A program made the translations under genes and the position numbers. From NCBI RefSeq assembly GCF_019504385.1, contig NZ_CP080590.1, positions 2,522,001 to 2,586,000 of the forward strand: a DNA stretch of 64,000 nucleotides, written 5' to 3'. The stretch comes from Devosia salina (GTDB taxonomy: Bacteria; Pseudomonadota; Alphaproteobacteria; Rhizobiales; Devosiaceae). How positions within the stretch are numbered: the stretch's first letter is position 1; each line of letters opens with the position of its first letter. The notes below the pieces were generated by a model. It was given only the letters and a program-made list of their open reading frames with translations, was not told the DNA's origin and ran no database searches. Below, in pieces: positions 46,001 through 54,207 of the stretch.

Positions 46001-46397
46001 CCTCGATGGCGAAGAGGATGAAGGTGAAGCTGGCATAGATCAGCGAGGTGATGGTCGAGCCGATATAGCCAAAGCTGGCGCCGCGGGTCAGCAGGTCCAC
46101 ATCGACGCCATGACGCGTGGCATAGCGGGCAATGGGCACGCCGACCAGGAGGATCGCCACCGAGGCGATCAGGATGGCAATGAGCGCATTGGTGGTGCCG
46201 TAGCTTAGCGTGATCGAGCCGCCAATGGCCTCGAGTGCCAGGAAGGAAATGGCGCCGATGGCCGTCTGCGAGATTCGGTCGTTGGAAAAGCGCCGCGCGG
46301 ATTTGGCCGTGAACCTGAGGGCGTAGTCTTCCAGCGTCTGGTTGGCGACCCAGCGATTATATTCGCGCCTGATCGGAATAATCCGCTGCCGTGCCAT
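43029..46397 (-). CDS. NCS1 transporter-histidine kinase-receiver chimera
   Basis: 1122 residues from the ATG at 46397 (MARQRIIPIRREYNRW); a TTG 13 codons upstream is weaker. Residues of about 1-480 are an NCS1-like permease with about 12 helices (GASFGYIGSTITSLIYASFT, WIGHIISALVVIPLVTHGIR). Then comes a cysteine cluster (about 500-540: CSICEHPF, CSLCCSLDARCHDMC), two helices (about 575-635), HisKA with His685 (VVGLSHELRTPLNAVMGY), HATPase, and a receiver with Asp971 (LYFLDIRMPGMSG). The fused transporter probably serves as the sensor. Divergence from urtABCDE suggests urea or a related nitrogen compound as ligand; this is inference. Confidence 0.93.
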   Translation of the reverse strand: MARQRIIPIRREYNRWVANQTLEDYALRFTAKSARRFSNDRISQTAIGAISFLALEAIGGSITLSYGTTNALIAILIASVAILLVGVPIARYATRHGVDVDLLTRGASFGYIGSTITSLIYASFTFILFAIEASIMSSALQLAFGIPLWIGHIISALVVIPLVTHGIRMISSFQMLTQPVWIVLNILPFFFIAFMDWEKFDLWRAFAGLGQPEGAAGSIAPFEIAKFGAASAVILALMTQIGEQVDFLRFLPAEGASKWRHRLGIFLAGAGWVVVGAPKLIAGSFLAFLALSAGVTPDHASEPGYMYAVAFGYMIPNEIVALMLMAVFVVVSQLKINVMNAYAGSLAWSNFFSRLTHSHPGRVVWLLFNVAIALLLMELGIYRLLEETLGMFSIIAMAWLCTISADLFINKPLGLAPAGIEFKRAHLYDINPVGVGSMLISASIALTAHFGAFGEMAAALAPYIALVICFIASPAIAWATKGKYYLARKPRKAWASRTSLTCSICEHPFEPEDMAWCPAYAAPICSLCCSLDARCHDMCKPHAHFRAQSHAVAASVLPEWAIEKLQSRLGRYGIAMASALAILGGMLGLIYYFASRSAPHTADVVGGTLLVVFFVLAVAAGVMTWFLVLAHDSRLVAEEESSRQNTLLLKEIDAHSKTDAELQRAKEKAEAANQAKSRYVVGLSHELRTPLNAVMGYAQILERDAQLPENRRGSAQVIRRSAEHLSGLIDGLLDISKIEAGRLQVYSNELNIQDFLDQIVDMFRLQAEAKGLEFRHVRSSALPSHVRTDEKRLRQILVNLLSNAIKFTGTGYVSFEVGYRMQVATFTVEDSGSGITPSDLDHIFEPFVRGEAERHRFTPGLGLGLTITRLLTETLGGEITVSSTVGVGTRFQARLMLAKVERPVRTIAPARQIIGYAGPQRTIMVVDDNADHRELMREMLSPLGFVVMTAGDGPTCLAMLEVAEPDLYFLDIRMPGMSGWELVRAMRERGVTAPLIMLSANIGDGANPTSADAGHSDTLAKPVDLNQLIDRLGAHLGLDWTHEAARVSGTPAGKIRSPGAEHLRDLASLGQIGHVRGIDAKLAELSSDPANQPLVDTLRRHMQDFDFDGFAETLERVGHEPD

Positions 46398-46530
46398 TAC
46401 CCGCTCAAGCCTTGACCAATTCAGCGTTCTGCCCAAAAAATCGCCAGCACCTGAATAGCACGAATTTTGCGCAAATCACGCGGTTTTTCAGGGCTTTCGC
46501 CTCCATAGGCGATGCGGCCTCGCCCGAGGC

Positions 46531-46546
46531 TACGTCAATCGACGTA
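46531..46546. promoter_or_regulatory. Palindrome in the sensor-urtA intergenic region, candidate regulator site
   Basis: TACGTC-AATC-GACGTA, perfect 6-bp arms, 92 nt before the urtA start and 134 nt from the divergent kinase start. Dyads of this type are typical of LuxR/NarL-type regulators. It is the only such dyad I see in the 240-bp interval. Confidence 0.5.
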
Positions 46547-46637
46547 TAGGGCCCCGCTCAAGATGTGTCCCACAGTCCGCTTCAGACGCCTCCCATACGG
46601 TGTCTTCGGGGCTCAACAGTTCTAGAGGGACAAACAC

Positions 46638-47933
46638 ATGAACATTCTCAGCGCCAAGCGCGCACTGCTCGCCGCCGCCCTTGCCGGCAGCGTCGCGCTC
46701 ACTGCCGTGCCGGCCATGGCTCAGGACGACACCATCAAGGTGGGCATCCTGCATTCGCTTTCGGGCACGATGGCGATTTCGGAAACCACGCTCAAGGACA
46801 CCATGCTGTTCCTGATCGACCAGCAGAATGCCAAGGGCGGCGTGATGGGCAAGATGCTCGAACCCGTCGTGGTCGATATCGCGTCCGACTGGCCGCTGGC
46901 CGCCGAACTCGCCCGCCAGCTGATCGAAGTCGATGATGTCGACGTGGTCTTCGGCTGCTGGACCTCGGTCTGCCGCAAGTCGGTGCTGCCGGTCTTTGAG
47001 GAACTCAACAGCCTGCTTTTCTACCCCGTCCAGTACGAGGGTGAGGAATCCCAGCGCAACGTGTTCTACACCGGCGCCGCGCCGAACCAGCAGGCCATCC
47101 CGGCCGTCGACTACCTGATGAATGAAGAAGGCGTGGAGCGCTGGGTGCTGGCCGGCACCGACTATGTCTATCCCCAGACCACCAACAAGATCCTTGAGCA
47201 GTATCTCAAGGACAAGGGCGTGGCCGCTGAAGACATCATGATCAACTACACCCCCTTCGGTCATTCCGACTGGCAGACCATCGTCTCCGACATCAAGGCC
47301 TTCGGCTCGCAGGGCAAGAAGACCGCCGTGGTCTCGACCATCAACGGCGACGCCAACGTCCCGTTCTACCGCGAGCTGGGTAACCAGGGCATCAAGGCCG
47401 AGGACATCCCGGTCGTCGCCTTCTCGGTGGGTGAAGAAGAACTCTCCGGCTTCGACACCACCCCGCTGGTCGGCCATCTGGCGGCCTGGAACTACTTCAT
47501 GAGCGTCGATACGCCCGAAAACGAGGCCTTCATTGCCGATTGGCAGAAGTTCATAGGTTCGGAAGACCGCGTTACCAATGACCCGATGGAAGCCCACATG
47601 ATCGGCTTCAACCTCTGGGTGAAGGCCGTCGAGGCCGCCGGCACCACCGATGCCGACGCCGTCATCGACTCCATCGTGGGCCTGGAAACCCCGAACCTGA
47701 CCGGCGGCATGGCCAAGATGCTCCCCAACCACCACATCACCAAGCCGGTGCTGATCGGCGAAATCCAGGACGACGGCCAGTTCTTCGTGGTCTGGGAAAC
47801 CGAGGACCTGGTCCCCGGCGACGCATGGTCCGACTTCCTGCCTGAGAGCAAGATGCTCGAGGCTGATTGGACCGCCCCGATCAACTGCGGCAACTACAAC
47901 ACCGAGACCAAGAGCTGCGGCTCGGCGATGTAA
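46638..47933 (+). CDS. urtA: Urea ABC importer binding protein UrtA
   Basis: 431 residues with a signal peptide (SAKRALLAAALAGSVALTAV, cleavage near AMA-QD). It has the UrtA-specific blocks IKVGILHSLSGTMAISETTL, VFGCWTSVCRKSVLPVFEEL and NSLLFYPVQYEGEESQRNVF, which separate it from branched-chain amino acid binding proteins. RNYAAWNYF-like HLAAWNYFMSVDTPENEAFI follows. First gene of urtABCDE, followed by a long palindromic repeat before urtB. Confidence 0.97.
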   Translation: MNILSAKRALLAAALAGSVALTAVPAMAQDDTIKVGILHSLSGTMAISETTLKDTMLFLIDQQNAKGGVMGKMLEPVVVDIASDWPLAAELARQLIEVDDVDVVFGCWTSVCRKSVLPVFEELNSLLFYPVQYEGEESQRNVFYTGAAPNQQAIPAVDYLMNEEGVERWVLAGTDYVYPQTTNKILEQYLKDKGVAAEDIMINYTPFGHSDWQTIVSDIKAFGSQGKKTAVVSTINGDANVPFYRELGNQGIKAEDIPVVAFSVGEEELSGFDTTPLVGHLAAWNYFMSVDTPENEAFIADWQKFIGSEDRVTNDPMEAHMIGFNLWVKAVEAAGTTDADAVIDSIVGLETPNLTGGMAKMLPNHHITKPVLIGEIQDDGQFFVVWETEDLVPGDAWSDFLPESKMLEADWTAPINCGNYNTETKSCGSAM

Positions 47934-47961
47934 TCACGGCAGAGGCGCTCCGGCGCCTTTG

Positions 47962-48059
47962 CTCCCCTCCCCCTTGAGGGGAGGGGTCGGGGGTGGGGGG
48001 CTATCGGCGATCCACAAAACCACCCCCTCCCCGGCCCTCCCCTCAAGGGGGAGGGTGGG
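47962..48059. repeat. Long palindromic repeat between urtA and urtB
   Basis: Two arms of about 38 nt (47962-47999 and 48021-48059) are inverted copies of each other, each itself containing CTCCCC...GGGGAG (CCCTTGAGGGG). The 21-nt spacer is ATCGGCGATCCACAAAA-like. The transcript would fold into a very stable structure. Confidence 0.8.
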
Positions 48060-48117
48060 CAGAACCCAGGCTTGGGTAAGGCCCAAAATGACTCGAACGA
48101 CAAGGACTTGCCCCGCG

Positions 48118-49731
48118 ATGTTGACCCTCCGTGCTCTCCGCCTGGTGCTGCTGGCCCTGTCGTTCCTGCTTGTCCCCGCCACACAGGCCCAGGATATGCC
48201 GACCGACATTCCTGCCGCGATCCGGGCCATGGGCGACGCCAGCCTCAAGGAACTTGGGCAGATCGTCACCGACCTGGCCGGCACCGGTGACAGTGCCGTG
48301 GTGCCAGCGCTGACCGCCCTTGGCGATGGCAATCTCTATTTCGATGAAACCTCCGGCATCGTCGTCATCGAGCGCGGCTCGACCTATCTCGATCCGGTCT
48401 CCGGCGACCCCGTCGAACTGGGCGCCGACGCCGACCTCTCGAAAATTCGCGTCAATAACGGCTTGAGGCGCGACATCGCGGCGGCCCTGGCCGGAATGAC
48501 GCTGATGAGTGCCAACCCGGCCACCCGCCTGACCGCCGCACAGGGTTTTCTCTCCAACCCCGACCCGGCCAATATCCCCCTGCTCGACGAAGCGATTGCC
48601 GCCGAGACCGATGCCGAGGTGCTCAGGGCCATGCAGACCGCCCGCGCGGTCACCATTCTGGGCGATAGTGAACAGGGCGTCGAGGTTCGCCAGGCGGCCG
48701 TTCCGCTGGTTGCCGCTGGCGCTGGTCGCAATGCCCTGACCATTCTCAATTCCGCGCTCAACGACGCCCCCGAGGAGCTGGCGCCAGCCATAAAGGCGGC
48801 CATTGCCGGCCTCGAACAGGAACGCGCCATCTGGGGGGCCCTGCAGAATGTCTGGTTCGGCGTTTCGCTCGGCTCGGTTCTGCTGCTCGCCGCCATCGGT
48901 CTTGCCATCACCTTCGGCGTGATGGGGGTCATCAACATGGCTCATGGCGAGATGGTCATGCTGGGCGCCTACACCACCTTCATTGTGCAACTGGTCATCC
49001 GCCAGAACTTCCCGGGACTGCTCGACTACTCGCTGCTGATTGCCCTGCCCGGCGCCTTCCTCGTCACCGGCGCCATTGGCGTGGGGATCGAACGCGGCAT
49101 CATCCGCTGGCTCTATGGCCGCCCGCTCGAAACCCTGCTGGCCACCTGGGGATTGTCGCTGATCCTGCAGCAGACGGTTCGATCCATCTTCGGCCCCACC
49201 AACCAGATGGTCATTGCGCCGACCTGGATGGCCGGCTCGACGGAATTCTACGGCCTCTCGATCACCTATGGCCGCTTCTGGATCGTCATCTTTGCGATGA
49301 TCGTCTTCGCCCTGCTGCTGCTGATCCTCAACAGAACGCCTCTGGGCCTGCAGATGCGCGCCGTCACCCAGAACCGCCGCATGGCCTCTGCCATGGGCAT
49401 TCGCACCCCCTTCGTGGACGCCATGACCTTCGGCTTGGGCTCGGGCATTGCAGGCCTCGCCGGCGTCGCCCTGACCCAGATCGACAACATCTCCCCCAAT
49501 CTGGGGCAGAACTACATCATCGACAGCTTCATGGTCGTGGTCTTCGGTGGGGTCGGCAATCTCTGGGGCACGCTGGTCGGGGCGCTGACGCTCGGCGTCG
49601 CCAACAAGTTCCTCGAGCCCTATGCCGGCGCTGTGCTGGGCAAGATCCTGATCCTCGTCCTCATCATCCTCTTCATCCAGCGGCGGCCGCGCGGGCTCTT
49701 CGCCCTCAAGGGAAGGGCGGTGGAGCAGTGA
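48118..49731 (+). CDS. urtB: Urea ABC importer permease UrtB
   Basis: 537 residues from the ATG at 48118 (MLTLRALRLVLLALSFLLV); AAGGA is 11 nt upstream and the frame further left runs into the repeat. A signal peptide and a periplasmic helical domain of about 220 residues, typical of UrtB, precede the LivH-like permease part with about eight helices (GLAITFGVMGVINMAHGEMV, IGVGIERGIIRWLYGRPLET, RMASAMGIRTPFVDAM). It forms the channel with UrtC. Confidence 0.95.
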   Translation: MLTLRALRLVLLALSFLLVPATQAQDMPTDIPAAIRAMGDASLKELGQIVTDLAGTGDSAVVPALTALGDGNLYFDETSGIVVIERGSTYLDPVSGDPVELGADADLSKIRVNNGLRRDIAAALAGMTLMSANPATRLTAAQGFLSNPDPANIPLLDEAIAAETDAEVLRAMQTARAVTILGDSEQGVEVRQAAVPLVAAGAGRNALTILNSALNDAPEELAPAIKAAIAGLEQERAIWGALQNVWFGVSLGSVLLLAAIGLAITFGVMGVINMAHGEMVMLGAYTTFIVQLVIRQNFPGLLDYSLLIALPGAFLVTGAIGVGIERGIIRWLYGRPLETLLATWGLSLILQQTVRSIFGPTNQMVIAPTWMAGSTEFYGLSITYGRFWIVIFAMIVFALLLLILNRTPLGLQMRAVTQNRRMASAMGIRTPFVDAMTFGLGSGIAGLAGVALTQIDNISPNLGQNYIIDSFMVVVFGGVGNLWGTLVGALTLGVANKFLEPYAGAVLGKILILVLIILFIQRRPRGLFALKGRAVEQ

Positions 49732-49746
49732 TGCCGATGTGGTTCA

Positions 49747-49875
49747 AGGCCCCCTCACCCGCCGGCTTCGCCGTCGACCTCTCCCCCCAGGGAGAGGTGT
49801 CGCTCCGCGACCTCGGCCCTCTTCACCTCTCCCTTTGGGGGAGAGGTCGGCGCGCAGCGCCGGGTGAGGGGGCCC
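49747..49875. repeat. Long palindromic repeat between urtB and urtC
   Basis: Left arm (from 49747, GGCCCCCTCACCCG) and right arm (to 49875, CGGGTGAGGGGGCCC) are inverted copies with an inner pair ACCTCTCCC / GGGAGAGGT in each arm. Unlike the urtA-urtB repeat in sequence. It ends about 20 nt before the urtC start, so it would fold upstream of the urtC ribosome site. Confidence 0.8.
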
Positions 49876-49894
49876 TTCTGAAAGGCACAAAACC

Positions 49895-51103
49895 ATGCTG
49901 ACCCAAGCCCTGTTCCGTGCGCTCGACAAGAAGGCCGTCTGGGTCATCGGCATCTTCCTGGCCGTCGCCATTCTCGTGCCCATGGCCAACCTCTTGATCC
50001 CGCCGGGCCAGTTCGGGCATGTGCCGACCTATCTCGTCTCGCTGATGGGCAAGTACCTGGCCTATGCCATCCTGGCGCTGGCGCTCGACCTGGTCTGGGG
50101 CTATTGCGGCATTCTCTCGCTGGGCCACGGCGCCTTCTTCGCGCTCGGCGGCTACGCCATGGGCATGTATCTCATGCGCCAGATCGGCACGCGCGGCGTC
50201 TATGGAAACCCGGTCCTGCCCGACTTCATGGTGTTCCTGAACTGGAAGGAACTGCCCTGGTACTGGCTGGGCTTCGATAATTTCTGGTTCGCCTGTGCGA
50301 TGGTGGTCTTCGTGCCGGGCCTGCTGGCCTTCATCTTCGGCTTCTTCGCCTTCAGGAGCCGCGTCACCGGCGTCTATCTTTCGATCATTACCCAGGCGAT
50401 GACCTTCGCGCTGCTGCTGGCCTTTTTCCGCAATGACATGGGCTTTGGCGGCAATAACGGCCTCACCGACTTCAAGGATATTCTGGGAGCCTCGGTGCAG
50501 GCGCCGGGCACCCGCGCGGCCCTCTTCGCGGCCACTGCCATTGCCCTGGCCCTCTCGGTGCTGGTCTGCTCGATGATCGTCAATTCCAAGCTGGGCAAGG
50601 TCATGGTCGCGGTGCGCGATGCGGAGAGCCGCACCCGCTTCCTCGGCTATCGCGTTGAATATGTGAAGCTCTTCGCCTTCACCGTCTCGGCCATCATGGC
50701 CGGCATTGCCGGCGCGCTCTATGTGCCGCAGGTCGGCATCATCAACCCGTCCGAATTCGAGCCGGGCAATTCCATCGAGGTGGTCATCTGGACCGCCGTG
50801 GGTGGGCGCGGCACGCTGATCGGGCCGATCATCGGCGCCATCGTGGTCAACCTCGGCAAATCCTGGTTCACCACCACCCTGCCCGAATTCTGGCTGTTTG
50901 CGCTGGGCGCGCTGTTCATCTTCACCACGCTCTTCCTGCCCAAGGGCCTGGTGGGTCTGTGGGCGCAGCTCTTCGGGTCGAAGCGTTCCCAGGTGGGGAA
51001 GGCGCAGCCGGCGGCACCCAATCCGGCCCAGTCCGCCGATATCGAGCGCGGCGAAGACCCAGCCAGTTTCGGCGACGACCCCCAACCCAAGCCGGCGGAG
51101 TGA
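49895..51103 (+). CDS. urtC: Urea ABC importer permease UrtC
   Basis: 402 residues, LivM-like, about ten helices. Blocks: LVWGYCGILSLGHGAFFALG, VFLNWKELPWYWLG (typical of UrtC), FRNDMGFGGNNGLTDFKDIL, VAVRDAESRTRFLGYRVEYV. The C-terminal tail of about 40 residues is hydrophilic and Pro/Ala-rich. Stop at 51103; urtD starts 6 nt later. Confidence 0.96.
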   Translation: MLTQALFRALDKKAVWVIGIFLAVAILVPMANLLIPPGQFGHVPTYLVSLMGKYLAYAILALALDLVWGYCGILSLGHGAFFALGGYAMGMYLMRQIGTRGVYGNPVLPDFMVFLNWKELPWYWLGFDNFWFACAMVVFVPGLLAFIFGFFAFRSRVTGVYLSIITQAMTFALLLAFFRNDMGFGGNNGLTDFKDILGASVQAPGTRAALFAATAIALALSVLVCSMIVNSKLGKVMVAVRDAESRTRFLGYRVEYVKLFAFTVSAIMAGIAGALYVPQVGIINPSEFEPGNSIEVVIWTAVGGRGTLIGPIIGAIVVNLGKSWFTTTLPEFWLFALGALFIFTTLFLPKGLVGLWAQLFGSKRSQVGKAQPAAPNPAQSADIERGEDPASFGDDPQPKPAE

Positions 51104-51108
51104 GAGAC

Positions 51109-51858
51109 ATGAGCACAGCCACCGACACCATGCTCTATCTCGACGGCGTTTCGGTCGCCTTTGACGGCTTCAAGGCGATCAACAACCTCTCCATCATCGT
51201 CAAACCGGCTGAAATGCTGGCCATTATCGGCCCAAATGGCGCAGGCAAGACCACGATGATGGACATCATTACCGGCAAGACGCGACCCGATGCCGGTCAG
51301 GTCCTGTTCGATGGTCGCACCGACCTGACCAGGCTCGACGAGGCCGCCATTGCCAATCTGGGCATTGGCCGGAAATTCCAGAAGCCAACCGTGTTCGAGA
51401 GCCACACGGTCTGGGACAATCTGGAAATGGCGCTGAAAAAGCCGCGCGGCATCTTCAATGCGCTGTTCTACACCGCCAAAGATGAAGACATCGCGCGCAT
51501 CACCGAACTCCTTGAAACCGTGCGGCTGATCGCCCGCAAGGACGAGCTGGCCGCCAATCTCAGCCACGGCCAGAAACAGTGGCTGGAGATCGGCATGCTG
51601 TTGGCGCAGGACCCCAAGCTGCTGCTGGTCGACGAACCCGTGGCCGGCATGACCGACAGCGAGACCGAGGAAACCGCCAAGCTGCTGCGCGAGATCGCCG
51701 AGACGCGCTCTGTCGTCGTGGTCGAACACGACATGAGCTTCGTGCGAGACCTGGGGTCACGCGTGGTCTGCCTCGCCGAAGGGTCGGTCCTGGCCGAAGG
51801 CTCGCTCGACCAGGTCAGCGCCAATCCGGTCGTCATCGAACGCTATCTGGGGAGGTGA
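51109..51858 (+). CDS. urtD: Urea ABC importer ATPase UrtD
   Basis: 249 residues from the ATG at 51109. Walker A GPNGAGKTTMMD, signature NLSHGQKQWLEIGMLL (the LSHGQ variant typical of UrtD), Walker B LLLVDEPVAGMTDSE. Pairs with UrtE; urtE follows 2 nt after the stop. Confidence 0.97.
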   Translation: MSTATDTMLYLDGVSVAFDGFKAINNLSIIVKPAEMLAIIGPNGAGKTTMMDIITGKTRPDAGQVLFDGRTDLTRLDEAAIANLGIGRKFQKPTVFESHTVWDNLEMALKKPRGIFNALFYTAKDEDIARITELLETVRLIARKDELAANLSHGQKQWLEIGMLLAQDPKLLLVDEPVAGMTDSETEETAKLLREIAETRSVVVVEHDMSFVRDLGSRVVCLAEGSVLAEGSLDQVSANPVVIERYLGR

Positions 51859-51860
51859 AC

Positions 51861-52565
51861 ATGACCACTGCACTTTCGATCAACGCCATCGACCTGCATT
51901 ACGGCGCCGCCCAGGCGCTCAAGGGCATTTCCATCACCTGCCAGCCGGGCAGGATCACGGCCGTGCTGGGCCGCAACGGCGTGGGCAAATCCTCGACGCT
52001 GCGCGCCATCACCGGAATCAATCACATCTCGGCCGGCGACATCACCTTCGGCACCGACGTCCTCAAGCGCACCCCGCCCTATAAGCGCGCACGCATGGGC
52101 ATTGGCTATGTGCCGCAGGGCCGCGAAATCTTTCCATTGCTGACAGTGAAGGAGAATCTCGAGACCGGCTATGCCGGCCTGCTGCGATCCGAGCGCAACA
52201 TTCCCGAATACATCTTCGAGCTGTTCCCGGTCCTCAAGTCCATGCTCGGGCGCCGCGGCGGTGATCTTTCGGGCGGCCAGCAGCAGCAATTGGCAATCGG
52301 CCGCGCCCTGGTCACGCGACCCAAGGTGCTGGTGCTCGATGAGCCGACCGAAGGCATCCAACCCTCGATCATCAAGGATATCGGCCGCGCGCTGCAGTTT
52401 CTCCGCGACGAGAAAGGGATGACCATTCTGCTGGTCGAGCAGTTCCTCGATTTTTGTCGCGAGATCGCCGACGACATCTACGTCATGGATCGCGGCGAAA
52501 TCATGCATGCAGGCCCGGCGAGCGATCTCGACCATCCCGATGTGCGCCGCCATCTGATGGTCTAG
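51861..52565 (+). CDS. urtE: Urea ABC importer ATPase UrtE
   Basis: 234 residues. Walker A GRNGVGKSSTLR, then GYVPQGREIFPLLTVKENLE, signature DLSGGQQQQLAIGRAL, Walker B VLVLDEPTEGIQPSI. The GREIFPLLTV block is typical of UrtE. It completes the urt operon and is followed by a hairpin terminator. Confidence 0.97.
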   Translation: MTTALSINAIDLHYGAAQALKGISITCQPGRITAVLGRNGVGKSSTLRAITGINHISAGDITFGTDVLKRTPPYKRARMGIGYVPQGREIFPLLTVKENLETGYAGLLRSERNIPEYIFELFPVLKSMLGRRGGDLSGGQQQQLAIGRALVTRPKVLVLDEPTEGIQPSIIKDIGRALQFLRDEKGMTILLVEQFLDFCREIADDIYVMDRGEIMHAGPASDLDHPDVRRHLMV

Positions 52566-52573
52566 AAACAAAA

Positions 52574-52601
52574 AAGGCGCCCGGCCGGAGCCAGGCGCCT
52601 T
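52574..52601. terminator. Bidirectional terminator after urtE
   Basis: AAGGCGCC / GGCGCCTT 8-bp stem with a 12-nt loop. A run of A (52568-52575) gives a T8 tail on the minus strand for the gene at 52621, while the plus strand serves urtE. Confidence 0.8.
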
Positions 52602-52620
52602 GGAACCGGAAGGGCCCCGA

Positions 52621-52965
52621 TTACATGTCGAACCAGCCGTCTGCCTCACATTCTGCGAGGGTGATGATACCCAGATCGACCTGCAGGGCAGTCTCGGAAT
52701 CGGTGGCGGGCACGTCTTCGATGTCGGCGTCACCGGCAACGTTGTCGTCGGCCGTTTCCTCATCATCGGTGTCGGTATTGGCATCGTCGGACAGCGACTG
52801 CGTTTCGTCCGCCAGCTTCAGATCGGCGCAACGGGCCTTCACGGCTCCAACATCGGTCTCGGCAACGCTCTGGGTACCGATCATCATGGAGCTCTGGGCG
52901 AAGGCCGGGCCGGCAACCAGACCGGCGGCGAGAGCAACAACGGACAGTGCAGATTTGATGGTCAT
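52621..52965 (-). CDS. Small acidic exported protein
   Basis: 114 residues from the ATG at 52965; AGAGG precedes it. Signal peptide (MTIKSALSVVALAAGLVAGP, cleavage near AFA-QS). The mature protein is very acidic, with a run rich in Asp/Glu/Thr (DANTDTDDEETADDNVAG), two cysteines, and an end LGIITLAECEADGWFDM. It could bind cations. The family is not known to me. It is divergent from ureD with 77 bp between them. Confidence 0.65.
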   Translation of the reverse strand: MTIKSALSVVALAAGLVAGPAFAQSSMMIGTQSVAETDVGAVKARCADLKLADETQSLSDDANTDTDDEETADDNVAGDADIEDVPATDSETALQVDLGIITLAECEADGWFDM

Positions 52966-53042
52966 TTGAATAACCTCTTGAAAATTATCTATGAAAGAGC
53001 GCTTGCTCATCCACAGAACGGCGAGACCCCAGGATCGTTGCA

Positions 53043-53885
53043 GTGAAATCGGCTCAGAAAGAAATCGTGATCGCCCCGGCCCTGCAAAGGGCGCGCGGTG
53101 TCGGCCGAATTGCGACCAAGCAGGGCAACGGCCGCACCCGCCTCGACACGCTGTTTCAGGAGGGCTGCGGCAAGATCCGCTTGCCCAATACGCATTCACC
53201 GAGCCTTGAGGCCGTGCTGATCAACACTGCCGGAGGCATAACCGGCGGCGATCACTTGAGTTGGTCCGCCGAGGTGGCCCCTGATGGGCATCTCGTGCTC
53301 ACCACCCAGGCCTGCGAACGCAGCTATCGCTCCACAGGCGATTTCGGACGGGTCGAAACACGCCTGCAGCTGGGCGCTGGCGCCCATCTCGACTGGCTGC
53401 CCCAGGAAACGATCCTTTTCGCCGCCAGCAAGCTGGCGCGGAAACTGGATGTCGACATGGCGGAGGGCGCCACGCTGACCGCGATTGAATCGGTGCTGCT
53501 GGGACGCGATGCCATGGGTGAGGATGCCGCCGACGCGCTGCTGCGCGACAATTGGCGCATCCGCCGCAATGGCCGGCTCATTCACGCCGAGGCCACCGCC
53601 CTTCGGGCCGACCCCGCGGAACGCCGAAGCCTCTCGCTGCTGGCTGGCAACCGGGCCTTTGCCACGGTGCTGCATGTCGCCGCGACGCCCGACCAGGCTG
53701 AAGCGCTCTGTGCCCAGCTTCGCGCCATGCTGCCCGAAGGCGGCGCCATCGGCGCCAGCGCAACGGGCGAACGCCTGGTCGTGCGGGCCATGGCGCCCAC
53801 CGGGCTTGCCTTGCGGCGCCTGATCGTACCAGTCTTGATCGAACTCACCGGCGCCGGCAGCCTGCCGCGCCTCTGGCATCTCTAG
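53043..53885 (+). CDS. ureD: Urease accessory protein UreD
   Basis: 280 residues, GTG start at 53043. Family blocks: TRLDTLFQEGCGKIRLPN, EAVLINTAGGITGGDHLSWS, VLTTQACERSYRS, HLDWLPQETILF. With UreF and UreG it builds the chaperone complex that inserts nickel into the apo-urease. First gene of the urease cluster, 9 nt before ureA. Confidence 0.96.
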   Translation: MKSAQKEIVIAPALQRARGVGRIATKQGNGRTRLDTLFQEGCGKIRLPNTHSPSLEAVLINTAGGITGGDHLSWSAEVAPDGHLVLTTQACERSYRSTGDFGRVETRLQLGAGAHLDWLPQETILFAASKLARKLDVDMAEGATLTAIESVLLGRDAMGEDAADALLRDNWRIRRNGRLIHAEATALRADPAERRSLSLLAGNRAFATVLHVAATPDQAEALCAQLRAMLPEGGAIGASATGERLVVRAMAPTGLALRRLIVPVLIELTGAGSLPRLWHL

Positions 53886-53894
53886 GATCGTTGG

Positions 53895-54197
<303 letters not shown>

Positions 54198-54207
54198 CGA
54201 GGCAAAA

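Noticed and set aside
43833..46208. 791-codon plus-strand frame opposite the transporter-kinase gene
   Set aside because: Antisense shadow; the minus strand has continuous transporter, kinase and receiver domains.
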